Shown here: piece after piece, positions 45,080 to 52,420 of the stretch | Numbering within the stretch: position 1 is the stretch's first letter | Layout: each line of letters starts with the position of its first letter | Origin: Flavobacterium reichenbachii | GTDB lineage: Bacteria > Bacteroidota > Bacteroidia > Flavobacteriales > Flavobacteriaceae | Reading direction: 5' to 3' | Assembly: GCF_002217435.1 (NCBI RefSeq) | Contig: NZ_MUHF01000021.1 | Span: forward strand, 133,303-197,302 | DNA length: 64,000 bases | Position numbers and translations under genes: made by a program | The notes under the pieces: model-generated | The model's input: the letters and a program-made list of their open reading frames with translations, nothing else | What the model was told of the DNA's origin: nothing | The model's database searches: none

Positions 45080-46441
45080 CTAAAATTTACTTCCCTTCTC
45101 CTCTTCTTTTTTAACGACATTACGGGCAACTTCAATTTTAAATTTCTTGCCTTTCATTTTTTCGTCTTTAATATTTTTAAGAAGCTCTGTTACTTTATTA
45201 AATTTTACAGCGGCAAACGATACAAAGTCTTTTACCTCAATTAAACCTAAATCTTCTTTTTCCAATTTCCCTTTTTGAGAAAAGAAACCTACTATATCAA
45301 ATTTGTTTAGTTTAGTCTTTTTTCCACCGCTGATATAAATAGTCTGATATTGAGGTGGTTTTGGCAGTGCTACTGTATTTTCTACATTTAGGATATCCAT
45401 TTCGTAATCAACATAATCCAATTTTTTTTCACTTTCGTGAATGATCAAATACGCTGTTCCAGATGCCTGCATACGAGCTGTACGACCGTTACGGTGTGTA
45501 AATTCGTCTTCTTTTAGAGGTAAATGATAATGAATAACGTGTTTCATTTCTGGAATATCCAAACCACGCGCAGCCAAATCGGTTGTGATTAGATAACTCA
45601 CGCTTCCGTTTCTAAACTGAATCAAAGCACGCTCGCGCTCGTCCTGATCCATTCCGCCGTGATAATATACAGAGTAAATTCCCTTCTCGTTTAGAGTATC
45701 ACTGATGCGTTCTGCAGCATCACGATGATTACAGAATACAATAGCCGACTGGGATTTTAAAGAACAAATCAGGTTAAACAAACTCGTCAATTTATCTTTT
45801 GCAGGCGAAACCACCATTTTCATCGAAAGATTTGTTTTTTCTTCTTCCTCTGGAATAAAGTCCAAAACAGCCGGATTGACTACTCTGGTATATTTTGGAA
45901 TCTCAATATCTGAGGTCGCCGAAACCAAAACACGTTTGTTTAGTTTTGTCAGTTTACCAATGATAAAAGACATTTGCTCATGAAAACCCAATTGTAGTGA
46001 CTTATCAAATTCATCTAGAATTAAAGTCTGGATTTTATCCATTCTAAAAGTTCCTCTCTCAATATGATCTGCAATTCTTCCCGGAGTTCCAATTAAAACT
46101 GCTGGTGGATTGCTCAAATTTTTTATTTCAGTATCAATAGAGTGACCACCGTAACAAATATTTACTTTATAATCTGTTCCCATTTTTTTCCAAACCTGTT
46201 CGATCTGCAATCCTAATTCGCGAGAAGGCACCAAAATCAGACATTGAACCGAAAGAATTTCTGGCTGCAATAATTCTAAAACCGGCAGTAAAAAAGCCAA
46301 AGTTTTTCCGGATCCTGTCGGAGAAAGCAGTAAAACATTATTTTCGTTAAGAATAGCATCCTGCGACGCTTCCTGCATTTCGTTTAAGCTCTCAATGCCT
46401 AAATTCGAAAGTATATTGTTGGAATGGTGTTTTTTATTCAT
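45080..46441 (-). CDS. DEAD-box RNA helicase, DbpA-like
   Basis: 453 aa. Helicase motifs: Q motif region EMQEASQDAIL, motif I SPTGSGKT (40-47), Ia LVPSRELGLQ, Ib GTPGR, motif II DEFD (143-146; Phe replaces Ala), III SAT, then DLAARGLDIP and HRNGRTARM in the second domain. The last 75 residues (QTIYISGGKKTKLNKFDIVGF onward) match the DbpA RNA-binding domain that, in E. coli, recognises hairpin 92 of 23S rRNA. A role in large-subunit assembly is inferred. Confidence 0.9.
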   Translation of the reverse strand: MNKKHHSNNILSNLGIESLNEMQEASQDAILNENNVLLLSPTGSGKTLAFLLPVLELLQPEILSVQCLILVPSRELGLQIEQVWKKMGTDYKVNICYGGHSIDTEIKNLSNPPAVLIGTPGRIADHIERGTFRMDKIQTLILDEFDKSLQLGFHEQMSFIIGKLTKLNKRVLVSATSDIEIPKYTRVVNPAVLDFIPEEEEKTNLSMKMVVSPAKDKLTSLFNLICSLKSQSAIVFCNHRDAAERISDTLNEKGIYSVYYHGGMDQDERERALIQFRNGSVSYLITTDLAARGLDIPEMKHVIHYHLPLKEDEFTHRNGRTARMQASGTAYLIIHESEKKLDYVDYEMDILNVENTVALPKPPQYQTIYISGGKKTKLNKFDIVGFFSQKGKLEKEDLGLIEVKDFVSFAAVKFNKVTELLKNIKDEKMKGKKFKIEVARNVVKKEEEKGSKF

Positions 46442-46671
46442 TTTGCAAAAGTAGGTAAAATTTGTTTCAAGTTTTTCTTGTTTCAGGTTTCAAGCTTTTT
46501 TTACCGCAAAGAGCGCAAAGGTTTAAGCAAAGTTCACAAAGTTTTTATTCACAAAGCTTTGCGAACTTTGTGTTTTTAAAACCTTTAATATAAAAAATCT
46601 TTGCACGCTTTGCGTTAAAAAATACAAAGTTGATCAAACTTCAAACATTAAACAAAAAACTTATATTTGAT

Positions 46672-46679
46672 TCCTATTA
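46672..46679 (+). promoter_or_regulatory. -7 promoter element for the M14 peptidase gene
   Basis: TATATTTG fits TAnnTTTG, 13 nt before the ATG at 46692, so the transcript would have a very short leader. No TTTG box at the proper spacing. Confidence 0.35.
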
Positions 46680-46691
46680 AAATCAAAATTC

Positions 46692-48419
46692 ATGAAACTT
46701 TTTACCATTCTCTTTTCACTATTCACTATTACCCTTTTAGCTCAAAACAACAAAAAATACGATACGTTTTTTGAAAAAGGAAACGGAAATCAATCGGCGT
46801 CTTATCCCGAAACTATTGCTTATTTTAGGATGCTGGCCAACGATTTTCCTACGATTGAAATGAAAGAAATGGGACTTACCGATTCTGGCGAGCCGTTGCA
46901 CATGATTACTTTTAATCCCGATAAGGAATTTGATTTTGATAAAATCCAGAAAACCAAAGCCGTTCTTTTTGTCAATAACGGAATCCATGCCGGAGAACCA
47001 GACGGAATTGACGCAACGATGCAATTCTACAGAGATTTAGCAACCGGAAAATTGAAGGCGCCAAAAAATACTGTTTTGGTTTCTATTCCCGTTTATAATA
47101 TTGGCGGTGCTTTAAACAGAAATTCCACTACGCGCGCCAATCAGGATGGACCTGAAATTTATGGTTTTAGAGGGAATGCCAGAAATTATGATTTAAATCG
47201 AGATTTAATAAAATCGGATACGAGAAATACGAAAAGTTTTACAGCCATTTTCCAGAAAATAAATGCCGATGTTTTTATAGATAATCACGTGAGCAACGGC
47301 TCAGATTATCAATACAAACTGACTTATATTATGACGCAGCACAACAAACTCGGAACAGTTTTGGGCGATTTTATGAATAACGAAATGATGCCGGCGCTGG
47401 TAAAAGACCTGCAGAAAAAGAAAATTGAAACCACGCCTTATGTAGATTCTTTTAAAGATACACCGGACAAAGGTTTCGGGCAATTTGTAGACAGTCCGCG
47501 ATATACAACGGGTTATACTTCGCTGTTTAATACAATTGGTTTTGTGGTCGAAACACATATGCTGAAAAAATATGCCGAGCGTGTAAAAATGACTTACGAA
47601 TACATGAAATCGACTTTGGATTTTACCGATGCGAATTATCAAAAGATAAAAGATTTAAGGGCAAAGAATTTAGAACAATATCAGCCTAAGAAATCGTATA
47701 CTTTAAAATGGGAATTGGACAGTACAAAAGCCACTACTTTTTCGTTTTTGGGTTACGAAGCGGGTTACAAAAAAAGTGAAGCCACAACGGGAAATCGTTT
47801 GTATTACGACCGAAATAAACCGTATAAAAAAGACGTTCCGTATATTAAAGAATTCAAATCCGCTAAGGAAGTTGTGATTCCGACTGCTTATATTGTCCCA
47901 AAAGGATATTGGAATATTATGGAACTTTTGAAAAACAATACTATTTCATTCAAACAAATTAAAAACGATACCATTATAGAAGTTGAAAGTTACAGAATTG
48001 CCGATTTCAAAACGGTTCCGTCTGCGTACGAAGGACACTATTTGCACCGAAATACGACGGTAACTTCTAAAATAGTTAAAATGGCTTTCGCCAAAGGTGA
48101 TTTCTATATTCCAACAAACCAAAAAGGCGTAAAATACTTAGTTGAGGTATTTGAACCGGAAGGTGTTGATTCCTTTTTTAACTGGAATTTCTTCGACCCT
48201 ATTTTACAGCAGAAAGAACATTATTCTGAATATATTTTTGAAGATACTGCTGCGAAAATTTTAAAAGATAATCCGTCTCTAAAAGCAGAATTAGAAACTA
48301 AAAAACAATCTGACGCTGGATTTGCTAAAAATCCTGAAGCGCAGTTAGAATGGATTTACAAGCATTCTGTTTATTATGAAAAGGCGCATTTGCAGTATCC
48401 TATTTATCGCGTTTTGTAG
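46692..48419 (+). CDS. Secreted M14-family zinc carboxypeptidase-like protein
   Basis: 575 aa with a signal peptide (FTITLLAQ). Zinc motif HxxE is His99-Glu102 in NNGIHAGEPDG, and a later His in FIDNHVSNGSDYQ probably gives the third ligand. NARNYDLNRDLIKSD carries the substrate-binding Arg pattern, and a possible catalytic Glu lies in GFVVETHML. The C-terminal 230 residues are beta-rich and poorly known. It likely trims peptides in the periplasm. No operon partner. Confidence 0.88.
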   Translation: MKLFTILFSLFTITLLAQNNKKYDTFFEKGNGNQSASYPETIAYFRMLANDFPTIEMKEMGLTDSGEPLHMITFNPDKEFDFDKIQKTKAVLFVNNGIHAGEPDGIDATMQFYRDLATGKLKAPKNTVLVSIPVYNIGGALNRNSTTRANQDGPEIYGFRGNARNYDLNRDLIKSDTRNTKSFTAIFQKINADVFIDNHVSNGSDYQYKLTYIMTQHNKLGTVLGDFMNNEMMPALVKDLQKKKIETTPYVDSFKDTPDKGFGQFVDSPRYTTGYTSLFNTIGFVVETHMLKKYAERVKMTYEYMKSTLDFTDANYQKIKDLRAKNLEQYQPKKSYTLKWELDSTKATTFSFLGYEAGYKKSEATTGNRLYYDRNKPYKKDVPYIKEFKSAKEVVIPTAYIVPKGYWNIMELLKNNTISFKQIKNDTIIEVESYRIADFKTVPSAYEGHYLHRNTTVTSKIVKMAFAKGDFYIPTNQKGVKYLVEVFEPEGVDSFFNWNFFDPILQQKEHYSEYIFEDTAAKILKDNPSLKAELETKKQSDAGFAKNPEAQLEWIYKHSVYYEKAHLQYPIYRVL

Positions 48420-48445
48420 ATTTTTTTTACCACAAAGTTTTTTTT

Positions 48446-48557
48446 ACCGCAAAGTTCGCTAAGGTTTTTTGAGTTTGAGTGGTTTTGAAAACGTTAAGAT
48501 CGCAAAGCTGTGCGTCTCGAACTTTGTCAAAGTTTAAAACTTTGACAAAGTTGAATC
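48446..48557 (+). repeat. Repeat A, left copy (degenerate intergenic repeat with double palindrome)
   Basis: Starts ACCGCAAAGTTCGCTAAGG, then GAGTTTGAGTGGTTTTGAAAA (21 bp in two overlapping words) and ends with a 33-bp palindrome AACTTTGTCAAAGTTT plus its reverse complement (48520-48552). The copy at 51023-51135 is nearly the same, and a shorter relative follows at 48770-48840. Confidence 0.75.
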
Positions 48558-48561
48558 CCTA

Positions 48562-48587
48562 GCTAGCGCGAGCGTCCCGCTCGTGAA
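48562..48587. repeat. Half of a second palindromic repeat (repeat C), abutting repeat B
   Basis: GCTAGCGCGAGCGTCCCGCTCG ends at 48583, a hairpin-forming word (CGAGCG..CGCTCG). A complete relative of this element lies at 51149-51238. Here it stops at the edge of repeat B, as though B had inserted into C. Confidence 0.55.
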
Positions 48588-48746
48588 CCCGCAACGATAG
48601 CGCGGATTTGCAATCCGTGCACGCAAAGATTGTTTAGTTCTCTTTGTAAATATAAAAAAGCACATCAATTTGTGTAATTTTTGTTTTAATGATTTGTATT
48701 TATGTATTACTGTTGCGGGCACGGATTGCAAATCCACGCTATCGGG
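48588..48746. repeat. Repeat B, left copy (159-bp palindrome-ended element)
   Basis: 159 bp. The ends are inverted repeats of about 30 bp: ATAGCGCGGATTTGCAATCC near the left and GGATTGCAAATCC(A/G)CGCTAT at the right. The middle holds AT-rich sequence. A direct copy with 4 mismatches, the same length, lies at 50848-51006. It has no transposase of its own, so it looks like a MITE or large REP element. Confidence 0.85.
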
Positions 48747-48769
48747 TTTTTTTGATTGCTTTGATTTTT

Positions 48770-48840
48770 AAACGCAAAGTGCGCTAAGTTTTTTTGCTTT
48801 AGATTGCAGTTGAACAAACGCTTAAGGTCGCAAAGCTATA
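48770..48840 (+). repeat. Repeat A, degenerate middle copy
   Basis: AAACGCAAAGTGCGCTAAGTTTTTTTG, written here as 20-nt words AAACGCAAAGTGCGCTAAG and a T run, then TTAAGGTCGCAAAGCT. It follows repeat B directly, as the right-hand A copy follows the right-hand B copy. Confidence 0.5.
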
Positions 48841-48943
48841 TATTAGAACCTTATAGATAAACTGTGTTATAAAACACCATTTAAAAAAATTGATTTACAA
48901 ATTAAATAGGCTTAGATTTAATGATATTACAAAAGTAAAAGGT

Positions 48944-49846
48944 ATGGACTTAATCATTTGTTTAGTTCAAAAAGATGGACTGCTAGTTTTTTTAAGTAAT
49001 TTTTTTGATATCAAAAAAGAGACATTATTCACAGTTTCAATTACATTATTTGTATTTTGGGCTGGAACTTCTATAAATTTACTTATTAACTATTTTAAAG
49101 AAAATAGACTCCGTAAAAATTATAAGCATACAATTAATCTTCTTCTTTCTGATTTAGCACGAGTCTGTAAAAAGCAATATTTAGCTTCAATTTCAGATCT
49201 TAAAACATATAGTTTACTTGATGACAAGACTATTGCAGTAAGACAGATGATATATGCACCACTACAATTTTTAAATAAGATGGACTATTCCTTATTTATA
49301 AAATACTATGTCAGATGTTGCAATAAAAAACAAAAAGTCAAAGCTTCTACAAGGCTATTTCAAGTTATTGGACAAGCAAATATTTTTGAACGTGACAATC
49401 AAGAGAAAATTAATCTGTATTTGAATATAATTAAACCTCTACAAGAAACCTATATCAAACATATGCTATATTTAGAAGTTTTTAGCGAAACTATTGATAA
49501 GCTTGAAGTTTCTGATTATGATTTTAAAAATGATTTAATGGAAGTTTTTACCCTTTGGAATATTAAACATACCAATAACAGTTTTAGAAACTCTTTCACA
49601 AATTTAGTTTCACCTCTTATTCATGTTGTAAATAGATATCCACAAGAATCCACTGCAACAAATCTTATTTCTATTTTGAAAGAATGTCATTTTGCTTATA
49701 GCGAAATGGCACACATTGATGTATCTATGAAAGAATATTTTAAGATTTTTGCATACAACAATAAAAGGGTTTATCGCGACATTGAAATTATTTTATGTAT
49801 TTTAAATAATAAAAAGAAAAAAGAAGATGTACTTAGAAGATTTTAG
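48944..49846 (+). CDS. Unknown membrane-anchored protein, first gene of a repeat-flanked cassette
   Basis: 300 aa from the ATG at 48944; a TTG at 48890 gives an 18-residue longer form without support. One membrane helix near the N-terminus (about 28-47, LFTVSITLFVFWAGTSINLL), then a basic, all-helical cytosolic domain rich in Lys, Asn and Leu with no motif I recognise. Its stop overlaps the next gene by 20 nt, so the two proteins are surely made together. Both lie between 159-bp direct repeats. An effector or sensor in a defence-type pair is one possibility; nothing in the sequence proves it. Confidence 0.72.
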   Translation: MDLIICLVQKDGLLVFLSNFFDIKKETLFTVSITLFVFWAGTSINLLINYFKENRLRKNYKHTINLLLSDLARVCKKQYLASISDLKTYSLLDDKTIAVRQMIYAPLQFLNKMDYSLFIKYYVRCCNKKQKVKASTRLFQVIGQANIFERDNQEKINLYLNIIKPLQETYIKHMLYLEVFSETIDKLEVSDYDFKNDLMEVFTLWNIKHTNNSFRNSFTNLVSPLIHVVNRYPQESTATNLISILKECHFAYSEMAHIDVSMKEYFKIFAYNNKRVYRDIEIILCILNNKKKKEDVLRRF

Positions 49847-50897
49847 AAATAATGAGTTTGATAGATGTGCAATATTAATTCCAAGTATTCCTCATTCAAT
49901 TATTAACTTAAAATATGACATTTACTCTTCACACGCATATAAGTTTACGGTAACGTCTCTAAGAGATTTGGAGCTATCAGTAAATGGCCTTAATAATGGA
50001 ATTGATGCTGTTCCAGCGTTAAACATGTGGTATCTTTCTGTGAATTCTTTCCTGGAAACAATTCTTAAAATTTTATCTCTAAAAACAGGAATAACCGACA
50101 ATTATTCTGATATGACAATTGAAGTTAAGTATCGTAGAATTTTAAATATGTTACTTCTAGAAAACTCTATTTTAGAAGATAAATTATATGATAAGCTTTC
50201 TGATTTTACTTTAATCCATAAAAACCTGCACATGGATTTAAATGATAAAAATAAGCTATTATTTAAAACCGCAAATTTTTCTCCAAAACCTTTCTTTATA
50301 AATCAAATAGATGTGATTCAAAGCATGATGATTGCTGTAGAAATTTTTCAAAATTTTCGATTTATTTTTGAAGGACTCGATTTGATGCCCAATATTCCAA
50401 TATTAACTCAAACTGAAAAATGTGTTTTTGAAAAACTTTCCGTTTTACAAAGTAATGTTATAGTTCCAATAATTAATGATATTCTTTCAAAACATAAGAT
50501 AAAAACTAAATTAATTTATCAGGAGAAATTTAAACAATTCCCTACTACCAGTCTCTTTGAGAATAAGCAGATTTTAATAATCTCAAAAAATGTTGAAGAT
50601 GAAAAATATAAATGGAAATTAAATTCTTTACAAACTGATGTAGTATCTTATTATCATTTTAATTTAATGAAAAAATATAATGGAAGAGAAGAAAATTTTT
50701 ATCGAAATTATCAAGCTCAAAATCAAAAAAATATCACAGAAGACAAAACAAAAAATATTAAAAAGCCTAATAAAAACAACTTTACTAGGCTTTTAAATAT
50801 TACAGAAAAAATAAAAAACTATTTTCCGCCCGATCGCGCAGATTTATCCCGCAACGATAGCGCGGATTTGCAATCCGTGCACGCAAAGATTGTTTAG
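49827..50897 (+). CDS. Unknown soluble protein, second gene of a repeat-flanked cassette
   Basis: 356 aa. No signal or membrane helix. Helical, Asn/Lys/Ile-rich; no recognised domain. The start ATG lies 20 nt inside the first gene (coupled translation). The last 16 codons (from about 50848) are read from repeat B: the tail SRNDSADLQSVHAKIV is repeat sequence, so the native C-terminus was probably replaced when the repeat arrived. The stop codon is inside the repeat. Confidence 0.72.
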   Translation: MYLEDFRNNEFDRCAILIPSIPHSIINLKYDIYSSHAYKFTVTSLRDLELSVNGLNNGIDAVPALNMWYLSVNSFLETILKILSLKTGITDNYSDMTIEVKYRRILNMLLLENSILEDKLYDKLSDFTLIHKNLHMDLNDKNKLLFKTANFSPKPFFINQIDVIQSMMIAVEIFQNFRFIFEGLDLMPNIPILTQTEKCVFEKLSVLQSNVIVPIINDILSKHKIKTKLIYQEKFKQFPTTSLFENKQILIISKNVEDEKYKWKLNSLQTDVVSYYHFNLMKKYNGREENFYRNYQAQNQKNITEDKTKNIKKPNKNNFTRLLNITEKIKNYFPPDRADLSRNDSADLQSVHAKIV

Positions 50898-51006
50898 TTC
50901 TCTTTGTAAATATAAAAAAGCACATCAATTTGTGTAATTTTTGTTTTAATAATTTGTATTTGTGTATTAATGTTGCGGGCACGGATTGCAAATCCGCGCT
51001 ATCGGG
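50848..51006. repeat. Repeat B, right copy (159 bp)
   Basis: Direct copy of 48588-48746 with 4 base differences. It supplies the end of the coding region of the gene at 49827-50897. Its inverted ends could form a long hairpin in RNA or single-stranded DNA. Confidence 0.85.
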
Positions 51007-51022
51007 TTTTGTAGATTTTTTT

Positions 51023-51135
51023 TTAACGCAAAGAGCGCTAAGTTTTTTTGAGTTTGAGTGGTTTTGAAAATGTTAAGATTGCAAAGCTGTGTCTCAAACT
51101 TTGTCAAAGTTTAAAACTTTGACAAAGTTGAATTC
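51023..51135 (+). repeat. Repeat A, right copy
   Basis: AACGCAAAGAGCGCTAAG, then the same GAGTTTGAGTGG...GCAAAGCTGTG series as 48446-48557, ending with the identical 33-bp double palindrome at 51097-51129. Confidence 0.75.
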
Positions 51136-51148
51136 CGATCGCGCCCAA

Positions 51149-51238
51149 GCTAGTGTGAGCTTCCCGCTCGGAACGCAATATAATAAATTCAAGATTTTAA
51201 ATAGAAACAGTCACGAGCGAGACGCTCGCGGCAGCAAC
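51149..51238. repeat. Repeat C, full copy (palindrome-ended element of about 90 bp)
   Basis: Left end GCTAGTGTGAGCTTCCCGCTCG pairs imperfectly with the reverse complement of the right end (GTCACGAGCGAGACGCTCGC, continuing GGCAGC). The middle is AT-rich. A half copy lies at 48562-48587. From here to the -7 box at 51386 I see nothing more; the short reading frame through it is not a gene. Confidence 0.6.
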
Positions 51239-51385
51239 GGAAAAAGAATAAATGCTTATTTATCCTTCAATATTTTTCTAAAAACTCAACTTTGTATTTT
51301 TCTGCCTGAACTAAACATTCATAAAACCTAAAACCAGACAACGGTTTATTTAATCATCATTTTTCTGACTTATCTTAAAAGTTAA

Positions 51386-51393
51386 TATATTTG
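51386..51393 (+). promoter_or_regulatory. -7 promoter element for the DUF6882 gene
   Basis: TATATTTG fits TAnnTTTG, 39 nt before the ATG at 51432. A TTTC box lies 20 nt upstream of it (51362-51365). Confidence 0.4.
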
Positions 51394-51431
51394 AAAACAT
51401 CAATTTTCTAATTCTAAAAAATCATAAAGAA

Positions 51432-52172
51432 ATGGGGCTATTCAACAATCTATTTAAAAAGAAAGAAGAAAAAACAGAATCAACTATCAAGCAGCAAATC
51501 GGTGCTAAACATTTTACATCTGAAAATGATTTTTTAGAAAAATTTGGAGCTGTTGCTTTAGAAAAACAAAGAAACTTGTTTGAAGTAACGGGCGATCTAT
51601 CTTGGAACGTCAATATGGATACAGAAGAAATAACATTTGGAGACAATCTCACGTTTCCGATTCAGGTTTTGGGTTCTTTTTCGCATTCTTCAGAAACCTG
51701 GCTTTGGATCTGGGAAAATAAAGCAGGCGGTTATGCTGAATCTGTTATGAAACAAGCTCTTTTATTAAAACAATACGGAGAAGAAAATAATATTGATTTA
51801 TTGACTGTTGGAAAATTTGACGCTGTAGAAAATGATTTACATTTAATAGGAATGATTGCTGTTGAAATGTTTAATGCAAGTGGTTATTATCTCGGAAATT
51901 ACGGTCAGGGTACAATGGTTGTTTCGATTAAATCTGATACAATAGATAAAGTTGAAAGCGAAGATTTTGCTAGAATTTTAACCGTTTTTCCAGAACTGAT
52001 TTCAACATTTGAAATTCAAAACCACAAAAATGCTTTTACAAATTATCTGTCTCAAAAAGGTTATGAGCTGACATCAAATGGAGATGAAATCAAGGCAGAA
52101 AAGAATGGAAATGTGATTAATGCTGTTTTTAATGAAGATAATCTTTTGACAAAATTAAATGGGAATTCTTAA
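51432..52172 (+). CDS. DUF6882-type protein, function unknown
   Basis: 246 aa. N-terminal basic segment (FNNLFKKKEEK), then residues 40-190 fit the DUF6882 pattern: LSWNVNMDTEEITFGD, FSHSSETWLWIWENK, YLGNYGQGTMVVSI. The C-terminal 50 residues are a small alpha/beta tail. Cytosolic. Similar single genes are scattered in many genomes without known function. Followed by the structured RNA-like element at 52221. Confidence 0.8.
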   Translation: MGLFNNLFKKKEEKTESTIKQQIGAKHFTSENDFLEKFGAVALEKQRNLFEVTGDLSWNVNMDTEEITFGDNLTFPIQVLGSFSHSSETWLWIWENKAGGYAESVMKQALLLKQYGEENNIDLLTVGKFDAVENDLHLIGMIAVEMFNASGYYLGNYGQGTMVVSIKSDTIDKVESEDFARILTVFPELISTFEIQNHKNAFTNYLSQKGYELTSNGDEIKAEKNGNVINAVFNEDNLLTKLNGNS

Positions 52173-52220
52173 TATTTTCATCTAAAAACAATAAAATCAA
52201 GAAAGTCTTCTGAAACCGAT

Positions 52221-52324
52221 TGGCCGCGTGAGGGATAGAAGCTAACTGCCGAAGCAGTGCGGATAGCCCGACAGGATTTAAGAAAAGCCCTCACAAGCGT
52301 AAAGTTGATTAGGGCTTTTTTTTA
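52221..52324 (+). ncRNA. Candidate structured RNA element (Flavo-1-like) with terminator
   Basis: GTGAGGG (52228-52234) pairs with CCCTCAC (52288-52294). Inside, ACTGC-CGAA-GCAGT (52245-52258) forms a tetraloop hairpin and is followed by GCGGATAGCCCG. A second arrangement pairs AAAAGCCCT (52283-52291) with AGGGCTTTT (52311-52319) followed by a T run, a rho-independent terminator that competes with the outer stem. The skeleton matches the element at 39781-39872. Family name is from memory. Confidence 0.55.
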
Positions 52325-52357
52325 AATTCTGGCACGCCCTGATATTTGAGTTTATTT

Positions 52358-52389
52358 TTTGAATATTGATAAGAAATAATTTATATTTG
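52358..52389 (+). promoter_or_regulatory. Promoter of the TonB-C lipoprotein gene
   Basis: TTTG (52358-52361), 20 nt, TATATTTG (52382-52389). Both boxes of the Bacteroidota promoter are exact. The ATG is at 52421. Confidence 0.6.
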
Positions 52390-52420
52390 AAAGATAACTG
52401 CTCCATAACCAAAACCTTCT

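Noticed and set aside
48534..48737. Short minus-strand frames in both copies of repeat B (also 50800-50991)
   Set aside because: The two peptides are similar only because the repeat is duplicated. No start signals or family support.
51089..51331. 80-codon reading frame after the cassette
   Set aside because: Lies entirely in repeats A and C; the predicted peptide is repeat-derived and its relatives would differ only by repeat content.
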